DNA from: Bryobacterales bacterium
GTDB lineage: Bacteria; Acidobacteriota; Terriglobia; Bryobacterales; Bryobacteraceae
NCBI GenBank assembly: GCA_016789745.1
Contig: JAEUQF010000118.1
Span: 1-64,000 of the forward strand
Direction: 5' to 3'
DNA: 64,000 bases
Notes under the pieces: model-generated
The model's database searches: none
Told to the model about the DNA's origin: nothing
The model's input: the letters and a program-made list of their open reading frames with translations, nothing else
Translations under genes and position numbers: made by a program
In this document: one piece after another, positions 40,833-49,644 of the stretch
Numbering within the stretch: position 1 is the stretch's first letter
How the letters are laid out: each line of letters begins with the position of its first letter

Positions 40833-42359
40833 CTACGCCCGCACGCGTTCTATCTCGCCCACCCAGTGCCACGCTTGCAGCTTACCTCCCGCAAACAGCG
40901 ACACCAGTTCGAACACCGCGTCGGAAAACCCACCGACATTCAGTACTTCGTCGCGATCGGCCACCTGCACGGTCCGGTTCGGCTGGATATCCAAACACAC
41001 CAACCGCGCCCGCGGATTGCGCTTCCGCAGTTTCTCCCATTGCATCAGCATCGCCGTGCTACGCCCGCGGCCCGGGTCCACCCACGATTCGTTATCGGAA
41101 ACGAAGATCGCCAGGTCTACCTTGGCCTCCATCCGATTCAGCACCTTTAATGGGGCACTGCAATCGGTTCCGCCTCCGCCCACCGCGGCCAGCCTCTCGG
41201 CATTGGCCAGGATGCGGCCTTCGGGCTTCAGTTCCACCCGCACCACGTTCTGCTCAAACGGCAGCACCATGGCTTTTGGGTTCTTGCGCAGCACGGCGGC
41301 CGCGACCAGCGCGGCGACATCCACACAGCGGACAGCCGTTGTCGATCCCTTGCGACCGCCGGTCACCGGGCTCAACATGGAGCCCGATACATCGGGGCAT
41401 ACCACGACGCGTCCGGCCACCTCCGGCACTTGGTCCACGGCCAGTTCCATGGCGGCCTGCAGTGCATCACTGATCTCCTGCGGCGCGCGGCCTTTCGAAG
41501 CCTGAAACGCGGCCAGCAGTTGATACGGGAAGACACGAGCCTTCCGGATCTCGTCCTTATCGCACAGACGCTCGGCCAGGCGGCGAGTTAATGCCGCATC
41601 GGTAAACACGCCCTGGCGCAGAAACGTATTCAGGTTCATGCGCAGCGTCTGCCAGGAAGCACGGCGCGCCACGGCCCGCCAATCGTCCCCAGTCAACGAC
41701 AACGACGACAGCAGCGTAAACGGCACGTCGGGCGTCTGGCTGCGGTCGCCGGCCTTGAAGGCTTCGTACTGCCGCACCAGTTCGGGCAGCCGGTTCGCAG
41801 CATGCTCACGGCCCAGCAGATACCCATAGAATGCCTCGCGCTCTCGGCCGGCCGGCTTGGGGTGCACCATCTTCACCAGATCCGCCAGCGACGGGCTCTG
41901 GCCGGCGCTGGAGCGAAACAGCGATTCCTCGCGCTGGCTTTCCAGCCATTGCCGCACCAGGCGCTTCGGCGCCGTCCCTAACGAACGCCGGCCCACCACG
42001 CCCGACCGCAGAATCTGCACGTAATTGCGGAGCATGCGCAGGTTGTCGATGACGCGCCCGAACACGGCTTCGTGCAGCCGCGCATCGCGCTTCGACAGCC
42101 ACGCGCACAGCAAAGCCGGCATATCCTTCATGAATCCCCGCGTGCGGCTGTAGACGGCCGTGCGGGCCACGAACTCCGGCTCCACCTGCTCGCAGAGGCG
42201 CAGCACTTCGGCCAATTGCGCCTCGCCGGTGGCGTAGAAGGTGCGCGAGAAGCAGCCGGTGGCGGCGTATTGGGCCAGCGCGTGCTTGGCGGGCATGGCG
42301 TAGGCCAAAGCGCCGGCCTGATTGCGGGTCCTGGTCGCGAACAGCGTCTGGTTGGCCAT
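40833..42359 (-). CDS. rsr: Ro60/Rsr, TROVE-domain RNA-binding protein with vWA domain
   Basis: The start MANQTLF at 42359 lies nine bases after AAGGAG; an ATG at 42365 is only three bases from it. The 508-residue protein is a TROVE HEAT-repeat ring (about 1-330; YAATGCFSRTFYATGEAQLA, FMKDMPALLCAWLSKRD, LLSSLSLTGDDW). A von Willebrand A domain follows, with an intact MIDAS: DVSGS, GGGGTDCS and VSDNESW. Bacterial Rsr binds Y RNA on the outside of the ring and misfolded or damaged RNA in the hole, and tethers PNPase in Deinococcus. It is first in the operon, ahead of the Y RNAs, rtcB and rtcA. Confidence 0.96.
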   Translation of the reverse strand: MANQTLFATRTRNQAGALAYAMPAKHALAQYAATGCFSRTFYATGEAQLAEVLRLCEQVEPEFVARTAVYSRTRGFMKDMPALLCAWLSKRDARLHEAVFGRVIDNLRMLRNYVQILRSGVVGRRSLGTAPKRLVRQWLESQREESLFRSSAGQSPSLADLVKMVHPKPAGREREAFYGYLLGREHAANRLPELVRQYEAFKAGDRSQTPDVPFTLLSSLSLTGDDWRAVARRASWQTLRMNLNTFLRQGVFTDAALTRRLAERLCDKDEIRKARVFPYQLLAAFQASKGRAPQEISDALQAAMELAVDQVPEVAGRVVVCPDVSGSMLSPVTGGRKGSTTAVRCVDVAALVAAAVLRKNPKAMVLPFEQNVVRVELKPEGRILANAERLAAVGGGGTDCSAPLKVLNRMEAKVDLAIFVSDNESWVDPGRGRSTAMLMQWEKLRKRNPRARLVCLDIQPNRTVQVADRDEVLNVGGFSDAVFELVSLFAGGKLQAWHWVGEIERVRA

Positions 42360-42388
42360 TGTCATCGTCTCCTTACGCCTTATCTCAA

Positions 42389-42404
42389 TGCACCTGGCGT
42401 GCCA
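42389..42404 (-). promoter_or_regulatory. Sigma-54 (-24/-12) promoter of the rsr-Y RNA-rtcBA operon
   Basis: On the minus strand the site reads TGGCACGCCAGGTGCA. This matches TGGCAC-N5-TTGCA at every position but one (G for T), with invariant GG and GC at the correct spacing. It lies 30 bp before the rsr start codon and opposite the divergent rtcR gene, whose product is a sigma-54 activator. Confidence 0.85.
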
Positions 42405-42445
42405 AACGTAAGTCTTTGATAATAGGCACCACCGACCCAGATGAC

Positions 42446-42481
42446 TTATCCTATACGATAAACTCATAGATCTAGAGCTAT
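42446..42481. promoter_or_regulatory. Two 16-bp near-palindromes, candidate RtcR binding sites
   Basis: TTATCCTATACGATAA (42446-42461) and ATAGATCTAGAGCTAT (42466-42481) each match their reverse complement at 14 of 16 positions. Their centres are 20 bp apart, about two helical turns. They lie about 42-77 bp upstream of the -24 element of the rsr promoter, the usual place for a sigma-54 activator, and also cover the rtcR start region. Confidence 0.45.
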
Positions 42482-44069
42482 GAAGCATCGCAACGTGGTC
42501 ATCGGCCTGCTTGGCACCCAACTCGATATTGGCCGCAAACCCGATCGCTGGCAGGAGTGGCGCCCTTCGGTGGCTCTGTGCCGCCAGCCTGACATGGTGA
42601 TCAAGCGATTCGAACTACTGCATGGCTCGCGCGAGCAGACCGCTGCCGAATTGGTAGCGAAGGACATCGCGACGGTATCGCCGGAAACCGATGTGCGGCG
42701 CCACGTCATCGATTTCGGCGACCCCTGGGATTTCGAGCAGGTGTTCGAAGCGCTATTCGAGTTCGCCCGGGCGTATCCCTTCGATACGGACGCCGAAGAC
42801 TACCTCATCCACATCACCACGGGCACGCACGTAGCGCAGATCTGCCTGTTCCTGCTGACCGAATCGCGCTATCTGCCGGGAAGGTTGCTGCAGGCGTCGC
42901 CCGAACGCGACCGCAGCGCCCCGGGTGAGGCGAAGATCATCGATCTCGATCTGTCACGGTATGACCGCATTGCATCGCGCCACCAGCAGGAACGCCGCAA
43001 TGCTTTGTCTTATCTGAAGAACGGCATCGCCACCCGCAACGCCGGCTTCAACCGGCTGATGGAACGTATTGAGCAGGTGGCCATCGCCACGCGTGATCCG
43101 CTGCTGCTGACAGGTCCCACGGGCGCGGGCAAGTCGCAACTGGCACGGCGGATCTATGAGTTGAAGAAGATGCGCCATGCGGTGAAGGGCGACTTCGTCG
43201 ATGTGAACTGTGCAACGCTCCGCGGGGACGGCGCCATGTCGACGCTGTTCGGCCATACCAAGGGCGCGTTCACCGGCGCGTTGAAGGATCGGCCGGGGCT
43301 GCTGCGCACGGCCGACCAGGGAGTGTTGTTTCTCGATGAGATCGGCGAACTCGGCCTGGACGAACAGGCGATGTTGTTGCGGGCGCTGGAAGACAAAACC
43401 TTCCTTCCGCTTGGCTCCGACCGTCCCAGCCGCAGCGATTTCCAACTGATTGCAGGCACCAATCGCGACCTGCAGGCCGGTGTGCGCGACGGCCGGTTTC
43501 GAGAAGACCTGCTGGCGCGGATCAACCTGTGGACCTTCAGTTTGCCCGGCCTGCGCCAGCGGCCGGAGGACATTGAGCCGAACCTGGCGTATGAGTTGGA
43601 CTGCGCGGCTAGGCGCACGGGCCACCAGGTGACGTTCAGCAAAGAGGCGCGGCAGAGGTTTCTGGACTTTGCGCTGTCGCCGGCGGCGGCGTGGAACGGC
43701 AACTTCCGGGATTTGAATGCCGCGGTGGCGCGGATGGGCACGCTGGCGCCCGGAGGCCGCATTTCCGTGGAGGTGGTGGAAGAAGAGATCGCAAGGTTGG
43801 CGGCTGGGTGGTCGGGTCCGGAGGCGCGGGAGGACGACCCGCTGGCGGCGATCCTGAGCGAGGAACAACGGGCGGAGTTGGATCCCTTCGACCGGGTGCA
43901 ATTGGAACATGTCGTGGAGGTTTGTGCGAAGTCGCGGAGTTTGTCGGAGGCGGGGCGGCAGTTGTTTCGCGCCTCGCGTAGCCGGAAGGCGAGCACCAAT
44001 GATGCCGACCGGCTGCGGAAGTACCTGCAGCGATTCGGCCTGGACTGGAGCACTCTCCAGTTTCCATAG
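42480..44069 (+). CDS. rtcR: RtcR, CARF-domain sigma-54-dependent activator of the rtc operon
   Basis: The 529-residue protein has an N-terminal CARF-like RtcR domain (about 1-180; NVVIGLLGTQLDIG, IDFGDPWDFEQVFEALFEFA, IHITTGTHVAQICLFLLTES). The AAA+ bEBP domain covers about 185-430: Walker A TGPTGAGKS, the sigma-54 contact loop GAFTGA, Walker B VLFLDEIGEL and TNRDLQAGVRDGRFREDLL. A helix-turn-helix region ends the protein (LVEVCAKSRSLSEAGRQLF-like stretch near 490). In E. coli the CARF domain senses RNA with 2',3'-cyclic phosphate ends, releasing the activator. Divergent from rsr with 120 bp between start codons. Confidence 0.96.
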   Translation: MKHRNVVIGLLGTQLDIGRKPDRWQEWRPSVALCRQPDMVIKRFELLHGSREQTAAELVAKDIATVSPETDVRRHVIDFGDPWDFEQVFEALFEFARAYPFDTDAEDYLIHITTGTHVAQICLFLLTESRYLPGRLLQASPERDRSAPGEAKIIDLDLSRYDRIASRHQQERRNALSYLKNGIATRNAGFNRLMERIEQVAIATRDPLLLTGPTGAGKSQLARRIYELKKMRHAVKGDFVDVNCATLRGDGAMSTLFGHTKGAFTGALKDRPGLLRTADQGVLFLDEIGELGLDEQAMLLRALEDKTFLPLGSDRPSRSDFQLIAGTNRDLQAGVRDGRFREDLLARINLWTFSLPGLRQRPEDIEPNLAYELDCAARRTGHQVTFSKEARQRFLDFALSPAAAWNGNFRDLNAAVARMGTLAPGGRISVEVVEEEIARLAAGWSGPEAREDDPLAAILSEEQRAELDPFDRVQLEHVVEVCAKSRSLSEAGRQLFRASRSRKASTNDADRLRKYLQRFGLDWSTLQFP

Positions 44070-44116
44070 GCCGAAAGTCACTGTTACTGAGCCATTAACT
44101 TCAGAACCCGCCTGTC

Positions 44117-46540
44117 TCAGTGACTGGCCACAAAGGGCGAACTCATTCCCGGATGTGCGAGTCTGACGTTTGCGACATCGCGATCTGGCGGTATCACGGC
44201 AAACCCGGGTGAGAGGTCAACCAGATCGGAGATCGCATAGAGCGCCAGTGACAACGATTGGATCCCATTCCCGGACAGAACAATCGACTCCAGCTTCTGC
44301 AGCCGGGACAGAGGCACGGCCACATCGCGCAGACGGTTCTCCCCGAGGTTTGCCACTTTGAGTTCCTGGAGATCTCCGAACCCCTGCGGGAGGTGCTCCA
44401 GATGGTTTCTACTCACGTCGAGCGTTTCCAGTGCCGTCAGCCGTTCGATTCCCGCGGGCAGCTGATCCAACCCGCAGCCGGCGAGATTGAGCCACCGCAA
44501 TTCCGTCAACTGGGCGAGACAATCCGTGGCGAACGGCACTTTGTTATCGCTAAGGTCCAGGTGCCGCAAGTGCCTGAAGCCACGCAGGTTGGCAGGCAGA
44601 TGGCGCAGGCCGTTGGACGCAATCCCCAGGTGTTCCAGATCCGGTAGTGGGGGAAGCTGGCGAAGTCCGTTCTGGAGGTCATTCCCGCCCAGTTCCAATT
44701 TCTTCAGACTTCGCAGATCCTGCAGGCTCGTCGGAATCTGACGAAGTTTGTTCTGAGAGAGGATTAGCGTCTTCAGGTTCCGGAGCTTGCCGATGGTCTC
44801 GGGAAGGGCCGCCAGACTCCCAAGCACCGTCAATGTCTCAAGGTTCTCCAAGCCGCCGGTTTCGTCAGGAAGAGCGGTAAGCTCGCCTGCCGAAACGCTC
44901 AGATCCTTCAGTTTCCCCAGTTCGCCAATCCAGGCCGGCAAACGGCGAAGCGTCGGAGACTTCAGTGACAGGACCTCAAGATCAGCGCAGTCGCGCACCC
45001 AGTCCGGAAGGCTGTCGGAACCCCAATCTTCCAGGTCCAGCGCCTTCAAGCCGGCGGGTGCGACGCCACCCGTGCAGCGCGCTTGCAAGAGGGCGAGACG
45101 CTCGACTTTCGGAAGGCGCTCCGGATTCCAATCACCGCCGCTCACACACAGCGTCGGGATCCCGTCCATACCCCGGATCGCCTGCGACAACGCCTGCGAG
45201 CCGCGTGCCTGTAGCGTTTCCAGGCGCAACTGGCGGAGAGACGGCAGCGTATCCACAGGGTTATCGCCCAGATATAGGTATTTCAGAGCCGGAAGGCCCC
45301 CAACCCATGCGGGCAGGCTGGTCAGCCGATTCCCCCACAGGGCCAAAATCTCCAGATGGCGCAATCCGGCGATGCTCTCGGGAAGTTCCTCCAGGTCGTT
45401 CGCCGCTAGTGTCACGTCCCGCAGTAGCGGATTCCCGCCAATGAGCTCTCCCAGAGCCGCGGGCCGCATGCCGTTCGACTGAAGCGAGAGAACCTCCAAC
45501 CCGCCGCATTGGCCCATCAATTCAGGTACTGCCCCGTTCGAGACGGTGAGAGACTTCAGGACGGCAAACGGACGGTTCCCGCTGTCAGGTGGAAGCGGCT
45601 CAAACTCGAACATCTGCTGCTGGTGGCCGAAGCCGCAGTTCAACAGCACGAGACTCGAGAGCCGGGGTAAACGGGCAACAAATGCCGGGATCCTCACTGG
45701 CAAGACCGGGTTCAGACACAACGCCTCCAACTCCGAACTACGTTCCAGCGACGCCGGGACACAAATCGCGTGCCGGCCGCAGTCGTTTGTTACGGACCCC
45801 ACTTCGATGGCGAACGTCCGCAGCCGCGGCAGATCGGGAAGATCAAAGGCATCCATCCCGGTTTTGCGGACACGGAGGTTCTCCACATGGCCGAGGGCGT
45901 CGAGCCATCGGGGAGACCGGTTGTGGATGTCCAGCACGGGAGTCGAATCCCCGGCTTGCAGGGCCCGCCGAAACCGGTACTCCCAGACTTCCTCCTGGCT
46001 GGGTGGTACGTTCGAACGGTAAGACTCAAGCAGCGCCGGCGGGAGGACGTTCACCTGCGGTGGGCCCACGAAAATCGTCAGCCCCCGCCGGCTGCTGAGT
46101 TCCGCGGAAACGGATTGCACCGGGTTTGAGGTGACCACCAGCCGCTTCAACCGCGGTAACGCCGCGAGGTGCCCGGGCACCTCTCGAAGCCGGTTCGCGG
46201 CGATGTCCAACTCCTCGAGGGAGGCCCAAGCGTGGGGGATCTCCGGCCACGCCTCAATCCGGTTCTGATACACCCAGAGCGTGCGTAGAGCGGGCAGTCC
46301 GGCCAACACCCCTGGTACTGACGAAAGCTGGTTGTCAAACAGCCAGAGTTCCCGCAGATTCTGAAGGGCGGCCATTTGCTCTGGCAGGCTGGTCAGGGCA
46401 TTGTTCGATACCGAGAGGAACTCCAGACTCTCGCATGCGAACAACGACGGCGGGAGTTCCGTCAATTCCATGCGGGATAAGTCGAGTCTCCTGGCACCCG
46501 ACTGTCTGGCACTTCGAATCGCCGCTTCTGCCCTGCTCAT
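44117..46540 (-). CDS. Cytoplasmic leucine-rich-repeat protein
   Basis: The 807-residue protein lacks a signal peptide or membrane segment and consists of about 25-30 LRRs. A typical unit is L-x-x-LxLxxNxLxxLPxxxxxL (for example LEFLSVSNNALTSLPEQM). Two less regular inserts occur near 160-300 and 430-520. This is the bacterial 'Ras-LRR'-like plant-type pattern but without GTPase, kinase or E3 domain. It is convergent with rtcR (47 bp between stop codons). No evidence ties it to RNA repair beyond proximity. Protein-protein interaction scaffold by inference. Confidence 0.85.
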   Translation of the reverse strand: MSRAEAAIRSARQSGARRLDLSRMELTELPPSLFACESLEFLSVSNNALTSLPEQMAALQNLRELWLFDNQLSSVPGVLAGLPALRTLWVYQNRIEAWPEIPHAWASLEELDIAANRLREVPGHLAALPRLKRLVVTSNPVQSVSAELSSRRGLTIFVGPPQVNVLPPALLESYRSNVPPSQEEVWEYRFRRALQAGDSTPVLDIHNRSPRWLDALGHVENLRVRKTGMDAFDLPDLPRLRTFAIEVGSVTNDCGRHAICVPASLERSSELEALCLNPVLPVRIPAFVARLPRLSSLVLLNCGFGHQQQMFEFEPLPPDSGNRPFAVLKSLTVSNGAVPELMGQCGGLEVLSLQSNGMRPAALGELIGGNPLLRDVTLAANDLEELPESIAGLRHLEILALWGNRLTSLPAWVGGLPALKYLYLGDNPVDTLPSLRQLRLETLQARGSQALSQAIRGMDGIPTLCVSGGDWNPERLPKVERLALLQARCTGGVAPAGLKALDLEDWGSDSLPDWVRDCADLEVLSLKSPTLRRLPAWIGELGKLKDLSVSAGELTALPDETGGLENLETLTVLGSLAALPETIGKLRNLKTLILSQNKLRQIPTSLQDLRSLKKLELGGNDLQNGLRQLPPLPDLEHLGIASNGLRHLPANLRGFRHLRHLDLSDNKVPFATDCLAQLTELRWLNLAGCGLDQLPAGIERLTALETLDVSRNHLEHLPQGFGDLQELKVANLGENRLRDVAVPLSRLQKLESIVLSGNGIQSLSLALYAISDLVDLSPGFAVIPPDRDVANVRLAHPGMSSPFVASH

Positions 46541-46575
46541 CTTGTCTGCTCCGCGTGGTTAACCGGCAGATTGCG

Positions 46576-47892
46576 CTACATCCAAGCCAACGCGGGATCC
46601 CCAATCGCTTTCAGCCGCGCCCGTAGCTTTGCTTCCATCCGCTGCCGCAAGGCCGTGCTGCGCGGGTCGTTGATGAGATTGAGATGTTCGCCCACATCGG
46701 TGATGCAGTCGTACAACTCCTTCTTGCGGGACTCGAACACCACCAGTTTGTAGCGGTCGGTGCGCACCAGCCGGTAGGGCTCCACAGCGACGCCCGTGGT
46801 TAGCCCTTCCTTGCGCCCGTCCACCCAGGAGCAGAACGCGCCGTCGACAGTTCCCTTCCCCGTCTTCAAATAACTCACCAGGCTGCGACCGGCGAGCGGC
46901 CGCTCCGGTTTCACACCGGCCAGATCCAGCCAGGTCGCCGAGACATCGATGGTACCCACCGCATCATTGACGACGGCTTTCTTCACCGGCCCACCGCCGG
47001 CCAGCAGCGGCACCCGGATCGACTCATCCCAGTGCACCACCTTCCCATTCCAGCCGCGTGTGCCGCACATGAAGCCGTTGTCGCCCACGAAGAAGATCAC
47101 GGTGTTGTCCCACTGGCCGGCGGCTTCGATGGCTTGGAAGAGGCGCCCGATGGCGTCGTCCAGTTGCGAGATGGCTGCGTAGTACAGGCCCCAGTTGAAC
47201 GGCGTCCCGCCGCTGGCGTGCAGCGGCGGCGCCAGTTGCGCGTTGCTTTTGGCCGCATAGAGATCGGTGAACTTCTCGTCGGCATAGAGTGGCCCGTGCG
47301 GCGCGTTATAGGCCAGCCAGAGGAAGTAGGGCTCCTGGCGCGGGCGCTTGACCTCTTCGATGGCGGCGTTGGTGAACAGGTCCGTGATGTGCCCTTCCAC
47401 CACCTCATCGGCGCCATCCAGGCCACGGCGCAGTTTCGGATCCTGGTATTTGCTGGATCCGCCGGCCAGCCACAGCGGGGCGCGGTTGAAGCCCATCGCC
47501 TTCTGTTTCGGGGTGACGTGCCACTTGCCGATCTGCACCGTATCGTAGCCGGAGCGGCGCAGTTGCTCCACTACGCTGGGGCCGATGTCTTTGGTGAAAT
47601 CGGTGCGCCCGTTGCTTTCGAGACCAGTCTGCACCGCCTCGCGTCCGCTGAGCATAATGCCGCGGCTGGGATTACATTGCGACGTCGACACAACGCCGTT
47701 CACGAATCGCACCCCGCCAGCGGCCAGGCGATCGAGGTTCGGGGTCTTGATATGCGGATTCCCGGCGGCACCCAAAGCCTGGAAGTGATGATCGTCGGAG
47801 AACAGGAAGACGATGTTCGGGCGTTTCGCGCCGGTTTGGGCCAGCAACGGCGCGGCTAACGACTGCGATAACAACTGCCGGCGGGTGAGCAT
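46576..47892 (-). CDS. Exported sulfatase (formylglycine type)
   Basis: The start MLTRRQLLSQSLAAPLLAQ at 47892 gives a twin-arginine-type signal peptide; the upstream in-frame extension overlaps pyrF. The 438-residue enzyme has the sulfatase core: NIVFLFSDDHHF (metal Asp pair), the formylglycine motif CNPSR in STSQCNPSRGIMLSG, GKWHV and FFVGDNGF. Cys in CxPSR is oxidised to formylglycine by a separate maturase not seen here. Likely substrate is a sulfated polysaccharide or aryl sulfate. It lies 13 bp after pyrF on the same strand. Confidence 0.92.
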   Translation of the reverse strand: MLTRRQLLSQSLAAPLLAQTGAKRPNIVFLFSDDHHFQALGAAGNPHIKTPNLDRLAAGGVRFVNGVVSTSQCNPSRGIMLSGREAVQTGLESNGRTDFTKDIGPSVVEQLRRSGYDTVQIGKWHVTPKQKAMGFNRAPLWLAGGSSKYQDPKLRRGLDGADEVVEGHITDLFTNAAIEEVKRPRQEPYFLWLAYNAPHGPLYADEKFTDLYAAKSNAQLAPPLHASGGTPFNWGLYYAAISQLDDAIGRLFQAIEAAGQWDNTVIFFVGDNGFMCGTRGWNGKVVHWDESIRVPLLAGGGPVKKAVVNDAVGTIDVSATWLDLAGVKPERPLAGRSLVSYLKTGKGTVDGAFCSWVDGRKEGLTTGVAVEPYRLVRTDRYKLVVFESRKKELYDCITDVGEHLNLINDPRSTALRQRMEAKLRARLKAIGDPALAWM

Positions 47893-47905
47893 GTCCCGGA
47901 TGGTA

Positions 47906-48592
47906 TCACGCGCCCGCGCGAATCTCCTCCAGCACGCGCAGGGCTTCGGCGCGGGGGTCGGCGGCACGCGTGATCTGCCGTCCAATGACGACATGGCTGG
48001 CCCCGGCGCGGAGGGCTTCAGCAGGGGTGGCGACACGCTTCTGGTCGCCGGCGGCGGCGCCTGCCGAACGCACGCCGGGCGTTACGATGAGCGCATCGGG
48101 GCCGAGCGTGGCGCGCACCTGCGCGGCCTCCAGCGCCGAGCAGACAATGCCATCGATGCCGGCTTCCTTGGCCTTCTGGACGCGCAGCGCCACCAGATCC
48201 TCCACCTTGCAGGGATAGCCGAGGTCGGCCAGGTCAGACTGATCGAAGCTGGTCAATACCGTCACCCCCAGCAGTCGCAGCGCCGCAGCGCCACGCCCTT
48301 CGCGGGCGGCCTTCATGACGGCCTGGCTGCCATGCACGGTGAGCAGTTGCACGCCTTTCGACGCCACCTGCGCCGTGGCGCGCTTTACGGTTTCGGGGAT
48401 GTCGTAGAACTTCAAATCCAGGAACACCTGGTGGCCTTCGCCGAGCAGCTCCTCGACAAACGAGATACCGGCGGCCGCGTACAGCTCCATGCCGACTTTA
48501 TAGAAGCCGGCGGCATCGCCGATGGCAGTCACCAGGGCACGCGCCTCGGCGCGATTCGCCACATCCAGGGCAACAATAATCGGGTTACTCAT
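47906..48592 (-). CDS. pyrF: Orotidine 5'-phosphate decarboxylase
   Basis: The 228-residue enzyme has the OMP decarboxylase signatures: VALDVANRAEA (first Asp), FYKVGMELY (Lys), the catalytic DLKFYDIPETVKRA with D-x-K-x-x-D, and VTPGVRSAGA plus VIGRQITRA for the phosphate site. It catalyses the last step of UMP synthesis. The length is normal for the bacterial class I enzyme. Its ATG overlaps the selD stop as ATGA (48589-48592), so the two are translationally coupled. This pairing has no obvious metabolic logic. Confidence 0.96.
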   Translation of the reverse strand: MSNPIIVALDVANRAEARALVTAIGDAAGFYKVGMELYAAAGISFVEELLGEGHQVFLDLKFYDIPETVKRATAQVASKGVQLLTVHGSQAVMKAAREGRGAAALRLLGVTVLTSFDQSDLADLGYPCKVEDLVALRVQKAKEAGIDGIVCSALEAAQVRATLGPDALIVTPGVRSAGAAAGDQKRVATPAEALRAGASHVVIGRQITRAADPRAEALRVLEEIRAGA

Positions 48593-49587
48593 AAGATTCG
48601 AATGGCTTTCTGCTGCCGCGGGGTGACGCGGCCAATCACGGGATACTCGGGCGGCGGATCGCTCAACGCCGCCAGCAAGCCGCCGGAAGTCTGCGGGTCA
48701 TACAGAATGGCAAGCAGGTCCTCGTCGATCTGGCCGGCCACCGCCACGTCGCAGGAGGCGAAGTCGCGATTGTTGCGCAACCCGCCGGGGATGGCACCGG
48801 CGCGGGCATAATCGCGTACGCCGTCGAGCAGCGGCACCGCGGCGGCGTCGATCTCCAGCGTCACCTGCGACCCCAACGCCATCTCCCGCCCATGGCCCAG
48901 CAGCCCAAATCCGGTAATGTCCGTACAGCCATGCACGCCGCAACCGGCCAGCCGTTCGGCAGCCGCGCGGTTCAGCCGGAGCATGCTCTCGACGGCCCCC
49001 GCCAAGTGCACTTCGCTCGCGGCGCCGCGTTTTCCGGCGGTGGCGATGATGCCGGTGCCGATCGGCTTGGTCAGCACCAGAAGATCGCCGGCGCGCGCTC
49101 CGGCATTGGCCCACACCTTGTCGGGGTGTACAACCCCAGTCACGGAGTATCCGAACTTCACTTCCGGATCCGACACGCTATGGCCGCCGACCACGGTACA
49201 GCCGGCTTCCACCATCTTCGACAACCCACCCTGCAGGATGGACGCCAACACCGCCGCGTCGCCATTGCCGGGGAAGGCTACGATACTCAAAGCGGTAATC
49301 GGCCGCCCGCCCATGGCGTACACGTCACTCAACGAGTTGGCGGCGGCAATGGCCCCGTAAGTATAAGGATCGTCGACAATTGGCGTAAAAAAATCGACGG
49401 TCTGCACGAGGGCACACTCCGGGCTTAGCCGGTATACGCCCGCGTCGTCGGAGGTGTCAAACCCCACCAGCACGTTCGCATCGGCCTGTGGCGGCAGTTG
49501 GCGTAAGACGGAGTCCAAAACCTTTGGACTAAGCTTGCTCGCTCAACCGGCAGCTTTCACATGCTCGGTTAGCCGGATGGTGGCCAT
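48589..49587 (-). CDS. selD: Selenide, water dikinase SelD, itself a selenoprotein (in-frame UGA)
   Basis: A conventional ORF begins only at 49518, but the frame extends upstream through a TGA (49545-49543) to ATG 49587, reading MATIRLTEHVKAAG-U-ASKLSPKVLDSVL. This is the SelD N-terminus, where E. coli has [20 protein letters not shown]. The TGA stands exactly at catalytic Cys17 and the essential Lys follows three residues later (K18). A SECIS hairpin follows the TGA. Remaining motifs are intact: GFDTSDDAGVY, TVDFFTPIVDDPY, GGHSVSDPE, TDITGFGLLGH and DPQTSGGLL. The 332-residue enzyme makes selenophosphate from selenide and ATP. Overlaps pyrF. Confidence 0.92.
49505..49545 (-). promoter_or_regulatory. 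Bacterial SECIS element in selD
   Basis: Immediately after the UGA codon (49545-49543) an 8-bp hairpin forms: AGUCCAAA (49530-49523), loop GGU, UUUGGACU (49519-49512). Twenty nucleotides separate the UGA from the loop, within the 16-37 nt bacterial range, and the apical loop carries the G/U bases recognised by SelB. It directs selenocysteine insertion. Confidence 0.8.
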
Positions 49588-49644
49588 CGTTTCAGCGTAG
49601 CATCCACATCAGGTGATTTCGTGGGTCGGATTCCGGCCCCTCTC

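Noticed and set aside
40714-41505. 263-codon plus-strand ORF opposite rsr
   Set aside because: It is antisense to the TROVE gene and the first Y RNA, is low-complexity (Ser/Thr/Pro/Arg-rich) and has no recognisable domain.
48589-49518. SelD as a truncated gene or pseudogene lacking its N-terminus
   Set aside because: The missing N-terminus is encoded in the same frame beyond a UGA at the catalytic position, with a SECIS hairpin. The UGA is read as selenocysteine.
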